Assembly: GCF_022458985.1 (NCBI RefSeq)
Contig: NC_061789.1
Location: forward strand, 16,586,357-16,650,356
DNA: 64,000 bases
Source of the DNA: Mugil cephalus
Lineage: Eukaryota; Chordata; Actinopteri; Mugiliformes; Mugilidae
Direction: 5' to 3'
Position 1 is the first letter of the stretch. The number at the start of each line of letters is the position of its first letter. A program made the translations under genes and the position numbers. The notes beneath the pieces were generated by a model. That model saw only the letters and a program-made list of their open reading frames with translations. It searched no databases and was not told the DNA's origin. Shown piece by piece: positions 24,121 through 38,900 of this stretch.

Positions 24121-26809
24121 ACCGTGGCTTGCTATAATTCAATCAACACGCCTAAAACATGTTTGTAACTTAGAGAAGAAGTGTATTTCATGGCTGAGGA
24201 AGCCCCTATGCTTGGTGCCTCACTCTCCGTGGTAATAGTATCCCACAGCGAGCAGGTTGATTGTTTTAGTCCTGGATCACTGGCCGTGGGATAAACCTGA
24301 GAGCCCAGCCTGCTTTTCATGTCAAAACCTTCAAGGGAAAGCGGCCACAATCCAAGAGCAATCACACTTGAGACATCAAAGTGCCAGGGAGAAGAGAGGC
24401 GAGAGACGGTCCGCGTTTTTTTTTTTTCTCCATGGAAGCCAAGTGCAACTCAAGCGTGGAGTAAGAGGAGATGATCTAAGACGAGGGTGCCATTGAGAGG
24501 AAGACGGAGAGCGGACAGATGTGCGCGGGCAGGTAGCGGCACATCGGGGCCCCTCCTGTAGCCCGAGAGAGGCACCGGGAAACCTCCGCTAGTCGCATTC
24601 CTGCTCGCTGCTCATTCACTGCCCACTTTCACATGACCGGTGACATTTCAAACCCTCGCACGGGCCACGCAATAGGAAATGTTCAACTCGTAAATTTGAC
24701 ATTTTGTAGAAAAGTGGGGCCAAGTAAAGTTTAAAAAACAAAGAGAAAAACGCTGAATGTTTTATCAGGTGTTACATTTTAACATTTAACTACTTTTTAT
24801 AACATTTGGCACATAGGGTTAGGAAAGGAGTCATTTTGTTCAGTGAAGTAAATATATTTAGATGTTTTTTTTTTTGGTGGAACTGCAAAACACTTTTTTC
24901 ATTTGGGGTCGAACATCGGCCTTTTGTGGTAACTCTTAATTTTAAGAATGCCACGGCAGCTCAAACCACGCGGCGGAGCGTTCAGCGCGGACAAATAAGC
25001 AGTTGGTCTTCAGCAGCTGCGTTTATGGGCATCCAGCCTGGTACGATGAATAAAGGCAGCGGCTGTTAACTTGTCAGTGGTCCATCACGCCATTCAGCAG
25101 CGGGCCGAGGCCCCCGCTCTCGCTCCCACCACTTCCTCGTTAGCTGTCACTCATCTCTGTTCCGCCTCACCGCTGCCCGGCCAATGGGATGCTGGCGCCC
25201 GACCAAGAGCCCAAGCTGCTGGGACTTGTGTCGTAAGCTGATTGATAACCGTAAACAGTGCTTTTGGGGTAGTTATAGGACACCATACAGGTGCAATTAA
25301 CACATCAAACAGAAACGGCATTGAGAGATGAGCAGGAGCGGCCGCTTGATGGGTAGGACGTGGTTCTGCAGACGCATTATGTATTAGCGTGAATTCTATC
25401 TTTTGTTTTTTCTGGTTTGCAGTGATTTTATTCAATAAATCCACCTTAAGTTGGCAGTTGTGGCTAAAATTTAGAGGCGCTTCAACTTCTACACTCATTT
25501 GCTTTAACTGAAAACCATAGTATGGAGCGTTTTAAGGCGTCCTGGCCGTGCATCTCACTGAGTGTCTGTTATTTCTGAGTGACAGATTCCACTGACCCAC
25601 CAGTGTGGACATGCCTTCCCACCGGTTGAGGATCCTCAGCCGTGCCATGGCTCCATAAGCATGTCCTCCTATGTAACAAAACACCAGCAGCCGCCTGCGC
25701 TTCGAGACGCCCTACCCGCACCGCATCTTCAAACAGCCCTTTGGTCTGCGTGATTGAACAATTATCGCCACGGTTAATTTGGCGTCAACGGGGACGTTCA
25801 CTTTCCCGGGTTTTACGAGCGCGCCTACACATTGTTTAGCTTATCCCTCTGACTCCATCAAGAGCCTTTCAGGTTTCAGTCACTGGCACCGGGGCAAAAC
25901 AACTCGCACTTTCATGGCAAAATGGTTTCCATCACAGCGTGCGCATCGCGCCTTTAATTTGTCTGTTACACCCCAGTGAAGAGCGAGCGTACCTGTGACA
26001 GCCGTTTCCAGTTTTATCAGGATCCAAGAATTATTGGAATGAAATGAAACCTTTCACCGTTTATTTCCCCCTCCTTCAATCTTTTTTTTTTTTTTTTTTG
26101 AGGTTTCAACAAGGTTTATTTTGAAAGGTAATTATGTGTTTGCTAAATTTCATTTTTTTTTTTTTTTATAATTTCAACATTAAACTGCAGCAAAACTTGT
26201 GCACTGAGCATAAAGACGATAATAGTAGAGTGATGAAATGTTATGGAGCTCATTTTCTGTCGGGGTCAATTTGAAGAAAAAAAAAATATATATATGTATA
26301 TATAAAAAAACAAACATGTTCCAAAATGTATTTTATTAAGTTTACACTAAGGCTGATGCGATGGTGTCCAGGTATTCAAAGAATTTAGATTATTGGTTTG
26401 AAGTTTGGGATTTTTGGCTTCGTAAATTTAATACTGAAAAACGAGTGGTTACTCACAGACAAATGACCAGTGACCACTCGACTCGTTAGAAAATAAATCT
26501 TATTCTTTCTCAATAATTTGTGATGGAGAAGAGAGGATGACATGGCACGCTATAAGACAAAAGCCTCTGTCTCTTAGATAAAAATAAACTACGACAAATG
26601 TTGCGTGAAGTCTTCAAGCTATTAAAAATACGAAGCCAAAAGCTGTGTTGAAAACATTTTTCTCTTGGAGCTCTGGGAGAATAACGCAGCTGGTGATAAT
26701 TCACTGACTCCAAAAAATGCAAAAATACCACCAAAATAAAGAAGAATTAAGAAGAATGTCAAAACTATTTCCATAATTATTATGTAACATTTAATATACA
26801 TATTTGCGT

Positions 26810-26988
26810 TTTAATTTGTTTCAGATTCCAACTCATTTAGGGGGAGTTTTGAAAGCGTTCTTTGAAGTCACTAAATTACCCCAGAGTTATTGCTGCACCG
26901 GCCGCTGTGTTAATCTGAGAAACGTTTGAACTAAAACCATCGAGGTCCGGAATGTGGAGAACGCTACTTTGGGTGAGACGTGGAGCCG
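26810..26988 (-). other. ints1: Probable short 3' UTR of ints1
   Basis: Non-coding DNA follows the TAG stop of ints1. TTTAAT on the plus strand at 26810-26815 (and 26790-26795) gives the variant signal ATTAAA on the minus strand. This would be a 3' UTR of about 180-200 nt. No canonical AATAAA is closer. Confidence 0.3.
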
Positions 26989-29900
26989 CTACGTCGTCGC
27001 TTCCATGTGAAGGACCTTCATGGACTCTGCAATCATTGAACTGGTATCGATCTGCCCGTAGATACCCACCAAAAACGCCTTGTGGAGCAAGATGTCTGCG
27101 TGTTCTGGAGAGAGAGAAGAGTATTTTAAGTATGTGACGCAAAATATTTCACGGCCATGTTTTTGTAAAAGAAAAAAAAAACTTGATGTGGCGTCTGACC
27201 CTGGCAGAGAAGCACGTATTCGGGGAGGTTCCTTAGAGCCGTCTGCACCACGTCGAAGTTGCCGCTGCCCATGCAGTACATGAAAGTGGGCAGGAAGTCT
27301 GTGGCCAGGCTGCGGCACAAAAAAAACAAGCTCTCATACAATGTCAATACAAAGCTGACCTGTTCTTTTCTTCTCAGGTATCCAGCATGCTTTCTGAGCT
27401 CCTCACGTTCCACACTTACCAGGGATTGTTCTGGATGCAGCGCAGGGCCAGGCTGAAGGCCATGTTCCGACACAACTCCTCAGACGAAGTCATGAGTCTC
27501 TGCAGGTCGTTCTAGAAACAACACAACAAGGCGACGACCGACTCGTTACGTGACGACACAATCCTTGGCTGTTTTTCGTGTGTGTGTGTGTGTCTCTCTG
27601 TCGTCTGTGACTCACAGTGAAGTACTGTATGATCTCCGGGCTCCTCCTCGACTTCTCATCCACCTCCGTCAACACCTCCAACACATCTATAGCAGATCGG
27701 CATATTACTCATTACGGGTTAAGATAACAAACGGCGCATTCGTCAGGGTGATTCTGGAGGTAAACAAATGAACGTGCCGCACAGGTATGTTACTTACCTT
27801 CCACTGCCTCTCCTCTCGACATCTTCTTCAGGTACATTGTCATGTCTGCGGCGCTCAGGGAAAATGAGGCAGATATGTTGACTAAGGGCAGGGAACCAGT
27901 GGACAAGTCATCTGGTGAAGAGAAAAGGGAAAAGCGAGTGCCTCTTTATAACGTGTAATTTGAAAGAAAAGAAAACGGGACCCTGTCTTCAGACATGCAC
28001 TGGGTTTATTTTTGATTTACAAGGCCTGTGTGAGAGCTCTCAAACAACTGCACTTACCGTCTCTCTCTTCTGCTGGAACCTCTGAAGATGAGCTTTTCAC
28101 TGGCAAAGTGAGTCCAGCCAGCAAAGATTTTAGCTGCACCAAGTCTGGATTTTCTGCAGACATACACCTGAAAAGAGGAAAAAGAAAATAAAACTTTAGC
28201 CATCGCTGCGTTCAAACCGTCAGAAACGCATTCAAACGTTTCCACTTACTGTAAGATGTCCGAGTGCTTCTGTAGGTAAGGAATGGCGGCCGCTGCGTCG
28301 TGCGTTATGTACTTCTGCGTGAACTGCAGAAACTTGTTGATGAAGACCAGCGGAGACCGAGTCCTCTGAAAGTTCTACGGGACGACAGATGCACGCACAC
28401 ACATGAACACGAGCAAAACCCTCAATGAAAACGTGTCTGATCTCGACCCCGAATCCTCCAGCGAAGCACCTGAGCTGCCCACCTGAAGGATCCTCATGAA
28501 GGACAGAAGGCAGTCCTGAAGCGCCCTCTGGTGGTCGCCGTGGAAAACGAGCGGCTGCAGCAGCTCCAGGATGGCCAGCACGTTGCTGAAGAACGTCATG
28601 TGGTTCTGCTGCCGGAACTCGTGGATGTTCAGGTGCATGCGGCCGTGCAGGAGACCCGCAATCATGGGCAGGTGCCTGGGGACGAAAAAGAAACACGGGC
28701 GCTCGTCTTTTGCTGCTCCACTGCGGCAGATAATCTTTAAAGCATTTTCTTTTTTTTTAAATCCACCTGAGTAAAAGGACGGGGTGCGACACGGCCAGCT
28801 TCCTGCAGGCGAGGTTGGCATCAGACACGCGGCCCTCTGCGGACTTCGAGTCTCCTATGTCGGCAAGCAGCGTGACCAGGCGGTGGACCAGGACGTCCAG
28901 CTGATAATGAGAATAATTAAACAGTTTATCCTGTAGCATTGTGGTGACATAGGGGTTAAAAAAAATAAATAAAAATCACAGAAATACCATGTGAGTTGAC
29001 TGAGACCTAAAAAACTAATTTAATGAACACAAGACGGATTAGGAAACTAGCCCAATTTTTGGCCCTATAAGGGAACGTGAAACACTGTATGAAGGTATGT
29101 GACCTATTTTGTGAGACACGGTGTAATATGTCAGTGTGTACTGCTGCTTGTACGTAATTTATTACACTTTAGAAAATCATTTTTTTCACTTAGTAAAATT
29201 TCAGGCTAAACTAAATTTAGCCTGAGGTATAGCCTCTGGTCTAAGCATGACATCTACATGACTATTATATATACAGTGGGGGAAATAAGTATTTGATCCC
29301 CTGCTGAATTTGTAAGTTTGCCCACTTCCATAGAAATGATCAGACTCTGGTTTTTATGGTTGTTTACTGGTTATGGGTATAGACAGAATATCAGTCGAAA
29401 ATGCATAAAAAACACCAATCTAAAAGTTATAAATTGTTATGTATTTTATTAAGGGAAATAAGTATTTGATCCCCAACAATTCACTTAGAATTCAGGCTCC
29501 TACAGATTGGCTGGTGCGCATGTGGCACACAGCTGTGCTCAGTCAACTAATTACCAATACTCCTGATCTTAACTCGTCATGTATATAAAGCACACCTGCT
29601 CTAAGAATCAGTTTCTTACATTCCAACTTCTACAGCACCATGGGCAAGACCAAAGAGCTGTCAAAAGATGTCAGGGACAAGATTGTAGACCTGCACAAGG
29701 CTTGTATAGGTTACAAAACCATCAGCAAAAGGCTTGGTGAGAAGGTGACAACTATTGGTGCCATTATTCGCAAGTGGAAGACCCATAAAAGGATCATCAA
29801 CTGTCCTCGGTCTGGAGCTCCCCGCAAAATCTCGCCTCATGGAGTGAGGATGATGATGAGAAAGGTGAGGGAGCAGCCTAAAACAACACGGCAGGAGCTT

Positions 29901-32900
29901 GTTAATGATCTGGAAGCAGTTGGGACCTCCGTCACCAAGAAAACAGTTGGCAACACACTGCGCCGTTATGGATTGAACTCTTGCAGTGCCCGCAAGGTCC
30001 CCCTGCTCAAGAAGGCACATGTACAGGCCCGCCTTAAGTTTGCCAGTGAACATCTAAATGACTCAGAGAAGGCTTGGGAGAAAGTGCTGTGGTCTGACGA
30101 AACCAAAGTTGAGCTATTTGGCATTAACTCGACCCGCCGTGTTTGGAGGATGAAAAAACGTGAGTATGACCCAAAGAACACCATACCCACGGTTAAGCAT
30201 GGAGGTGGAAAATCATGTTTTGGGGCTGTTTTTCAGCAAAGGGTACAGGGCAACTTCACCGCATTATGGGGCCAATGAATGCAGCCATGTTCTGTAACAT
30301 CTTGGACAAAAACCTTCTTTCCTCAGCAAGAACACTGAAGATGCCTCGTGGGTGGGTTTTCCAACATGACAATGACCCAAAACATACTGCCAGGACAACA
30401 AAGGAGTGGCTCAAGAAGAAGCATATTAAGGTCATGGAGTGGCCTAGTCAGTCTCCAGACCTTAACCCGATCGAAAACCTGTGGAGGGAGCTGAAGCTCC
30501 GAGTTTCCAAGAGGCAGCCAAGAAACTTGAAGGATTTAGAGACTGTCTGTAAAGATGAATGGGCCAAAATCCCTCCTGCGCTGTGTGCAAACCTGGTGAC
30601 CAACTACAAGTAACGTCTCATCGCTGTGCTTGCCAACAAAGGTTTCTCTACAAAGTACTGACTTGTGTTGTGCTTGGGGATCAAATACTTATTTCCCTTA
30701 ATAAAATACATAACAATTTATAACTTTTAGATTGTGTGTTTTTTATGCATTTTCGACTGATATTCTGTCTATACCCATAACCAGTAAACAACCATAAAAA
30801 CCAGAGTCTGATCATTTCTATGGAAGTGGGCAAACTTACAAATTCAGCAGGGGATCAAATACTTATTTCCCCCACTGTATATATATATATGTATGTAGGT
30901 ATATTACCTTGCAGCTGATGCCGTCTGATGCCCCTCCACTGCTCAACGTGCCTTCGGGCAGAGTGACGTGCTGGATGACCTCAGGGAAGTGCAGATAGAT
31001 CTGCAGCAGCAAGTTCTGGCAGCGCTTGCTCATCGCACTGAAAGCCAAAAGAAACAAAAAGCTAAGTGTTCTGTGTTGTGCAGTTTAGGCGACCAAAGCG
31101 TGTGCCATTCACTTCAGGGGAAACAAACTTTCTTATTGTCTTAGGACGGTTCGGCCGTCCGTCGCAGACAGTAATCCCTGTCGTTATTGAGTCGTGTAGC
31201 CGGAGGCTATCGAGCTGGTGGACCAGTATTGTGCTGCCACCGAGCGCTTGTCCTCGCTCCTCCGGTCAAATGAGCGTCTCCGAGCGGCCGTGCTAACAAT
31301 TCGAAGCAGTTCCACTCACTTTTGTTTCACTTTCTCCATTTCCTTCGACGGATTATACACACAGCCGATGCGAGATCAGAGATTAGGGATTACTTCTCAG
31401 TTATTTCAACAATAATTATTGTTCATTAACACAAACCGGGGACGTGACTGGCATAATGTGATCCAGAGGTATTTCCGTCAAGTCACTGCAGTTTTTTGTA
31501 AAATCCTCTTACTGGCTAAGGCTCTCGCCAAAGGTTACACTCTCCACCGACTGGAGTTTATTACAGCAGCACATTAATCAAATCAGAGCGACCTTGACCG
31601 AGAGTGAGACTCCGCGCGTCGTTCAATAGTATGTGCGCAATTGGAATAAAACACCGGCTTATCTGACAACAAGCGCTCGCGAGAAGAATGCTTAATACAC
31701 AATCAAGTGTTTACTCAACACAAGGCCGGAGCCCTTTACTTTCAACGCGTTTTCATCCCGCCACGTTTTCACCAGTGACTATTTCACCAGACAGCTTAGC
31801 TGCGCTTAAAACACGGTAATTCTGAAGCTAATTTTTGCTTGACCTTGGCCGAAGTTTCCTCATTAAAGCGGTTTAATAACCAAAGACACATTCATGAAAG
31901 GAGGGTTTGCCTCCACAAAGAGCTGCACCCTGATCTCTGACAGCCCGAGTCAGAGCAGGAACTCACAACACAGGCGAGTTTGGAGCTTCAGCCGTAATCC
32001 TCTTGCCTTCATTAAAACACACTGAGCTTTTAAAGAGATCACGGTACAGACGACTTCTGCTGGTTTTAATTTCACACCAATAGACCTAATTATCGAGCTT
32101 TCCCCGGCCCCGCAGCATTGTGGCTGACAGAGGAAGTCTGAAAAGTTCATCTGCACCGAGAGGGGAAAATCTTGTGCGATTTACTCCGAGTTTATCGTCG
32201 CACAATAACGGGAAGAAAAATGACGTTCAGAATTCGGGCTAATTAGGGAGAATGTTTCCAAATAGAGTGGTCGGGCACGTGAGAAACTACGGCTGGATGG
32301 GCAAAATGAAAAATAAAAACGTTCAGATATTTAACGAATGCACGTCCCACCTGTCCTCCCACTTCTTTGTGCAGTTGATGAGATAATCTGCTACTTTCTT
32401 GATGTTCTCCAGGTCTCCGTTGCAGTAAGAGTGAAGGAGCGGCAGCCTGGACTGGATGAGGGAGCTGGAGGCCTGGTCCACGCTGCCTCTGTCGTCGTGG
32501 GGCGAGTCGCGGCTGTTGAGGTCGGACTCCGACAGGATCAGGTCCACCAGGCTGATGAGCTCCTCCGAACTGAGCCGCAGCACAAGCTTCTCCGTTTTCT
32601 TCTGCAAAAAATCGAAACGGAAAACGGTCTCCCTCTGATTTTTTATTATAAATGCGGGAGAAAATGGGTTTCATATGCAGGTTTTTTGCTCCTACTTGAG
32701 GGATCTTCTGGTCGCGCCCTTGCCAAATACGAGGTATGTGACTGCACGCCCACAGGAAGTCCAGAGCTGACGATGGATCAAGTCTGAAAAACAATTAAAC
32801 GGAGTAAGAAAATTCTATCAAGACAGTGTGTGGTGAAGGCAAGGTCTAAATTAAAATGACGTACTTGTAGTCTCTGCGCTTGCTGAGGAGAGCGCTGATA

Positions 32901-35900
32901 CACTGCAGCAGCGTGGACCAGTTCGACTGATGCGTAAGCAAGGCCAGGAGATAAGGTCTGTAAGCCGGGGTGCCTCGCGCCTGAGACAGATAAACAGCAA
33001 GAGAGGACGCATCACTAATACCGAGCAAACACCTACTCTGGGCCGATAAGACAAGAGGAGAACTCTATCTGCGGGCCGCGCTTATCGTACCTTGTTGAGG
33101 GCGAACAGCAGCTTCTGCTGTAAGTCCGGACAAACCGAAGTGACCTCGGGGTCGAGGTGCTCGAGCCAGTCGACCAGCAGGCCGGAGCTCAGGCCTGACT
33201 TCGTCACCTCAGAACCACTGGCAGAAAAAAAGGGAAAGGTTACCCCAATAGAAATGCTGGCTTGGAACAGCCTCAGTCAAAGCTTCACGTAAAAATAAGG
33301 CGTGATACGTCACAAAGCGGCAAGATTCAAGCTATGAGGTGTAGACAATCTACAGTGTAAGTTCTATGAGGAACTAAAGACGAGATCAACTGATTTTTTT
33401 TTGCTGATTTGTTTGAGCTGATGCTTTTTCCTCCCTCTATTTACATGATAAAAATGATAACAAATGTTACAAGTCTCAATCTACCACGCGCAAATATCGT
33501 CCGGCTGATGGATCTCTAAGGGCACGATTTAGCTGTGACAATAGTCTATGGTAAGAACAATACACCTTTAACCTTTTAAGTAATTCTGAACACAAATACA
33601 CGGTTCTAAATAAAAAGATATAAGACAGGAGTGTTTACATGGCTAAACCGTCTGCTGTGGAGCTTTGAATCTGCCTGGAATATGACAACAGAAGATCTGG
33701 TTTTTGAAGATGACAGACACGTTGATTCCAGCTTCGCTCATCTTTTTTAAGAACTAGTTTGACCACCTCGATGCGCTTCCATGTGTCTGTGATTTGTGGA
33801 AACTCTTCACACTACATGATGTTCACGGCATGTTGGACAAACACGCGCGCGGACGTGATGCGTTTTCTACCCAGAGAGAAACTATTAGATTAAACGTCTA
33901 CATGCTTATTAGGCACTCGTGTTTTGCCGCTGAAAGGATTATCACAGGTTTACACCACCCCATCAATCCCTCCACACGGGGCCAGTGTGTTCTCATTGAG
34001 GTGATTACATGGGGCATTTTGATTATGATTATTAGTGGATATCAGAGTCTTTGCAAACACAGTAGCTTTCAAAGCTCCTCGGACTGAGCCGAGCGTCGGG
34101 TTTATCCGACTGGAACTTGTCTTTGTCGCCTTCGATGCTGATTTCAGTCGTCAAGAATAACGTGAAACTAAATGTTTCAGTAGTAACAAGGCCTGTATAG
34201 TTAATTCACTCCATTTGCTAAAACCATAGACATTGTTCTACGTATATAAGGGCCATCACACCATCTAGTAGTGCTCCTCAGATAAGATGCTGAGATGAGA
34301 CAGTGAGTAAGTTCTCATTAGGTATTGCTGCCTCACTGGTTGGTGATGTCAATATGTTTTTTTTATGATTTCAAAATTACCATAAAGCTGCAGAAAAGCT
34401 GCAAAACCAATTAAACCTTCTTAAAGGGAATCCAGCAGCTGTTTACAAGTGCGAGGCAGCAGACAGTGGGCGCCGTCGGGCTATTTTTGTCGCCTTGTTT
34501 GTCATTTAGTCCTGTCGGATATAAACGTTTCTTGCATGACCTGAGATGGAAATGGAACTGCAGCGCTCACTTGTTAGAATCCACTTCCTTTTTCACAGCT
34601 CGCTCCTCGCTTTCCTGGAGGAGCAGGGAGATCACCATGGCAACAGGCCCGGCGGTCCCATTCTGTGTACCAACAGTCATCAGCAGAGAGAGCAGCTCCT
34701 CCAGATAGGGCGACTTCACCTCCATCAGTCCTTGCAACACTGAGAAATGAGTCAAAAGTAGCACATTTATCCGTTACTGTTTTCTCTTTTTGTATTTATT
34801 TGTTTATTTACCTTTAAAATCATATTTTAAAATGTGACGCTGCACTTTCGTCGCGAGATTTGTCCCCAGTTCAAGTTGTTTTTTTAACACAGCTTTTTTT
34901 CTTTTTATTGTAAAGTACTCATTTTGCCTTACTACATGTGTAAAAACAGTGTCACTAAAGGGCTTTCATATAACTGATTGAAAACAAAATCCGCAGAACA
35001 ATTGAAATCCACTAATTAAAAATGTGAAAACTGAATGACTACATTTGCTGTACATTCAAAAACCCCTGACGACCACAGTTAATCTATCCAAGTTGGAGGC
35101 ACTGAGGACCCTAGGTTCTGGGAGGGGCCTCTGATAATACTTGGTTTGCGTGTCCTGGTGATGCCTCTGGTTGGAGAGTTGATTAATATCGTTTCAATCA
35201 CTCTCCTGACCAGTCTTTTGAACACCAGATCAACCAGGGTTAATACCTTTGCCAATGAGCTCGGCTTCTGCGTTACATCTCTCTCCGGCTCTCAGCATCG
35301 CCATGACGGCTCTCAGCGGCACCTCGGTGTCCGTGCGATAAGCCAGAGCCTCGGCCAGGTGAATGAAACCCGTGCGCACTGCGGAGCAGGAAACGGTTAT
35401 TGCCCGCGCATGAAATGAATTAACAGCATCCAGGAGGACAAATGGTTGGGAGTGCTCACCGTCGTTGTGTCTGTGTTTGTGAGAGTTCTGACCAGCAAAG
35501 GATTTCAGCAGCGTCTTCAACGGTCCTGCATCCACAGTCGGGTTGTCCAACCAGATTAACATCTCAACGATGACTTTGAGGAACAGAGAGGAGAAAGCGA
35601 TGTCCTGGGACACGAGGCGCTGGAAAACACAAAGCGGAACAATTGTTTTAATGATTTTTAATTTCTTTTTAAAGTGGGTCACGGAACAATGCGGCGATGT
35701 TCGGCGTGTCGCACCTGGTAGAGGTGAAGCTGGCGCATTAGAGGACACGAGAGCGCATGGCTGTGATGCATCGACATAACAATGGGCCCAGCGTGAGCAG
35801 AGGTGAGCAGGGCTGCGATGGCCTGCAGCAGGCGAAACGCCAAACCGCCCTGCTGGATGTGCCCCTGCTTGGCTCGCATCAGCTCTTTAGCCAAGGCCTG

Positions 35901-38900
35901 CTGCAGGGCCAGGGACAGCTGACTGGGAGGGGGGCCGTGCCAGCGAGGGTCCACTTTCAAGGGGAAGATCTGCGGGAGTGAAAGGAAAACACTTGTAGCA
36001 TTTCACTACCTTAAACCCGTATCATCCGAAGTAAAACGGCTAGTTTACCTGAAGCAACATGCCGGTGAGATCGTCCTCAGGCCCGACCGCAGGCAGCTGG
36101 CTGGCTGCTCTCATCTTCAGAGAGCTGTGGGCCGTTTCCACAGTGACTTTGGCCTTACTTGTTTCTGGTGAATCTGCCAAGAGAAATGTAATAATTCAGA
36201 TAACATGCATATAATCCTTGTGCACAATTTTAATATTATTAAATTAGAAATAAAAAACAAATTTGCTAGAACACTTATGTGTCACATTAGTTTAAATCGC
36301 ACATTAAAAAAATCAAAGCATATAGTCACTGACCTCTGTGCGGAGGAAGAGAAGAACTCAATAAAGCGTGGAAAGTGTGCCCCCCGGTGGCACCTCGCTC
36401 ATGCTGCACCTCAACTAAGTGAGCCATGTAGTCTGTTGAACAGGCAATAAAGAGTCGAATTAATCACAAAGAGCTAAGCAAAATTAAAATAACTGCACTG
36501 CTTTACTGTAATGTAGTGGAAACTCTTACGCTTGTCCATGATGTTCTGCTCCAGCGACTGTGGATCATGAGAGACGGCCTGATCGAGGTACTGCAGGAGT
36601 TTGCTCATGCTGGAGACCGGAATCCCGAAGGACTGGACAAACAGCAGCAGCTGCTGAGGCTCCAGGTCTTGTAAAGCTGAGGGGAACATGTGCGTCAGTC
36701 AGTTAAAAATTAAAAACAAATTACTCGGCGCCCTGCACGCATTTTCTTTTTTTTTTGCGTGCAACAAAAAGCTGCTGTACCTGCATCAACCAATCGAGAG
36801 ACCTCAGATCGGATCATCCTCAGTTTCAACCAATCGGGAAGCAGGAGGGCCTCCTCTGAGGTGTCGACCAGGAAGGCCGTGGGGAGAGGCTTCTTGTCGG
36901 GGAACCAAATGTCCAAAAGAGCGTAGAAATCACTCTCTCCTGTAAAAATACACGCAACAGTCAACACACTCTTATAACCCTGTCTAACAATGCCCCTTAT
37001 AGTAGAACTACCTTTGGGTGGGCCGAGAGTCAGCAAGATAACCATAGCATGTACTACAAGGATGTGCATCGTAGCCGTCTCTCCTGTAGTCCAGCGCAGA
37101 AACACCTGGTCCTGGGATTCTGACTGGAGAAATAAACAATGTCTGTTATAATAAACAATGGAAACAGAAAGCTTGTCATGTACACATGTTCCTGGTAACT
37201 GCTTACAGTTGTAACGCGCAAATTAATCATGAGTAAAAAGTTGGCCACTCACCATTTAATTGTTCTCATCTAACCAATCAAGACTTCAACTTTTGACATA
37301 AACAACACATTTTTTTAGGATGTACAGAACTTCAAAATGTAAATCTCTGTGAGACAGTGAGAAGATAAACAAGGCCCAACCAAAAACTGTTAAAGAAAGG
37401 CAACTGGACCTGTAGAGTGATGAATAACAGATGTGCCAATTTAAACCCAACTTCTCACCAGTGCGGTAAGTGGGGAAACGTCTTTAAGAAACTCAACAAG
37501 ACCAGTTGCGTTTCTTAATGATTTTGGATTTACCATTATCTGGACGACTGAGAACCTTCACAGAGATAAATTAGTTTTATTAAACTGTAAACACAACTGG
37601 CACCGGCGCTCACCCAGCTGTACAGATCCTCGCCCTCCTTGGTCTTCCTCATCCTCCTGATGTAGGTAGAGAAGATGGTGAGGAAAGCAGAGAGCACGGC
37701 GTCCGACTCCGGCCGGGTGGAGTGTTTGGAAAAGAGGTTGTTCATGATGGTGGAGCGCTCGACGATCAGCCGGGCAATGTCCTAGAGAGAGAGAGAGAGA
37801 GAAGGAGCGGGGAGGAGGGGTCGATTGTAAGCACATCTCTCAAAAGTCAAACTTGAGCTGTCTTTGAACTTAAAGAAAATAATGTAATGCTGGAATTTAA
37901 ATAACTCGCCGTGATTACCAGGGCCAGGTCATTGTGAGAAGCCTGCTCCTCCACTGGTGCATGCTGGGACAGGTAGATGAGATAGGCGCTGATCGTCTGC
38001 GGGTCCGTCTCCATGTGAATGGCCTTGAAAGGAGCCGAGACGGACACGACGTTCAAACTCATGTTTATATAAAAAGCTCATCTCCGGCGGCGGCCGAGAC
38101 ACTGACCTGCTGCAGGGCGGTGGACGTCATGCCCCTGACGCTGTCGAACAAGGGCAGCTTCGGGAGGTCCTGAAGCAGCCACTGGTACCCGGGCAAGAGC
38201 TCAGCGTCCGCAGAGTCCTCTTCCATGGGCTGATCTCGCTCCTCTCCGTCTTTCAGGCCTCCTTCACTCAGCACCAGTGACAAACCCTGCACACAAATAC
38301 GCATTCTATGTATAAATGCTCTTTTTTTCCACCACTAAACAAACTACTAAAGATTTTTTTCTGCTTTCAATACCTTCATAGCTAGAACTCTTGATGCCAC
38401 CTGAGAAGAGCTGAGGCGACGCAGGAAGTAATCCAGCACTTCGCACGTTGTTTGTTCATCAGCCTTAGGACCCAATAAAAGGTCCTGGAGGCGTCCAAGT
38501 AGCTGCCTTTGCTTTTGTTGCCTCTAAGAGGAAAAACAAATAAGAAATCAGTCTGTGTCAAGACCATGCAAGTCTGATCTTGTACCCAGCACACCGATTG
38601 GAGACGATGCTCTCTAGGTCCAAAATCGTATATGTTCAGCATACTTGTCTCTTCTTGGCCCTCTGCTCTTTGCTCTCTCCTTCCTCGTCGTCCTCTATCG
38701 GCAGGCTGTCATCTGCAGCGTCGTGCAGCAGGAATTCGCACAGACACTGCACTGGAAGCACGTCCAAGGAGCCTTCGCTGGACTGGACCAAGTCGGCCAA
38801 CCATGGCATGGACTGCGAGGAAGCCTGTCGGGGATCGAAAACGTGTTAGAGGTCAAGCGCCCTCGCCGACGCCGAGAGCAAATGCCATGTTTGGATTTCC

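Larger units (their letters stand above)
19263..26809. other. Intergenic DNA between the homeobox gene and ints1
   Basis: No exon recognised. It holds a CA microsatellite, a hAT-like repeat near 20.34 kb, a Tc1-like remnant at 21.16 kb, a telomere-like palindrome at 22.13 kb, two CNE-like blocks (22.48-22.74 and 23.58-24.12 kb), and a patchy GC-rich zone at 24.45-25.98 kb that shows no convincing gene. Confidence 0.5.
29274..30877 (+). mobile_element. Tc1/mariner element, 1,604 bp, with IR/DR-type ends, in an ints1 intron
   Basis: A complete element is flanked by TA dinucleotides (29272-29273 and 30878-30879), the target duplication of Tc1/mariner. It starts and ends with CAGTGGGGGAAATAAG and its complement. 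It encodes a transposase on the plus strand, opposite to ints1, and sits in the intron between exons 38 and 39. The end sequence resembles a Tc1 family I associate with fish and other vertebrates; the family name is not assigned. Confidence 0.96.

Noticed and set aside
25151-25498. 115-codon minus-strand open frame
   Set aside because: No known domain, no good splice or promoter context; likely chance.
32338-32787. 149-codon plus-strand open frame
   Set aside because: Antisense to ints1 exons 37 and 36, which account for the open frame.
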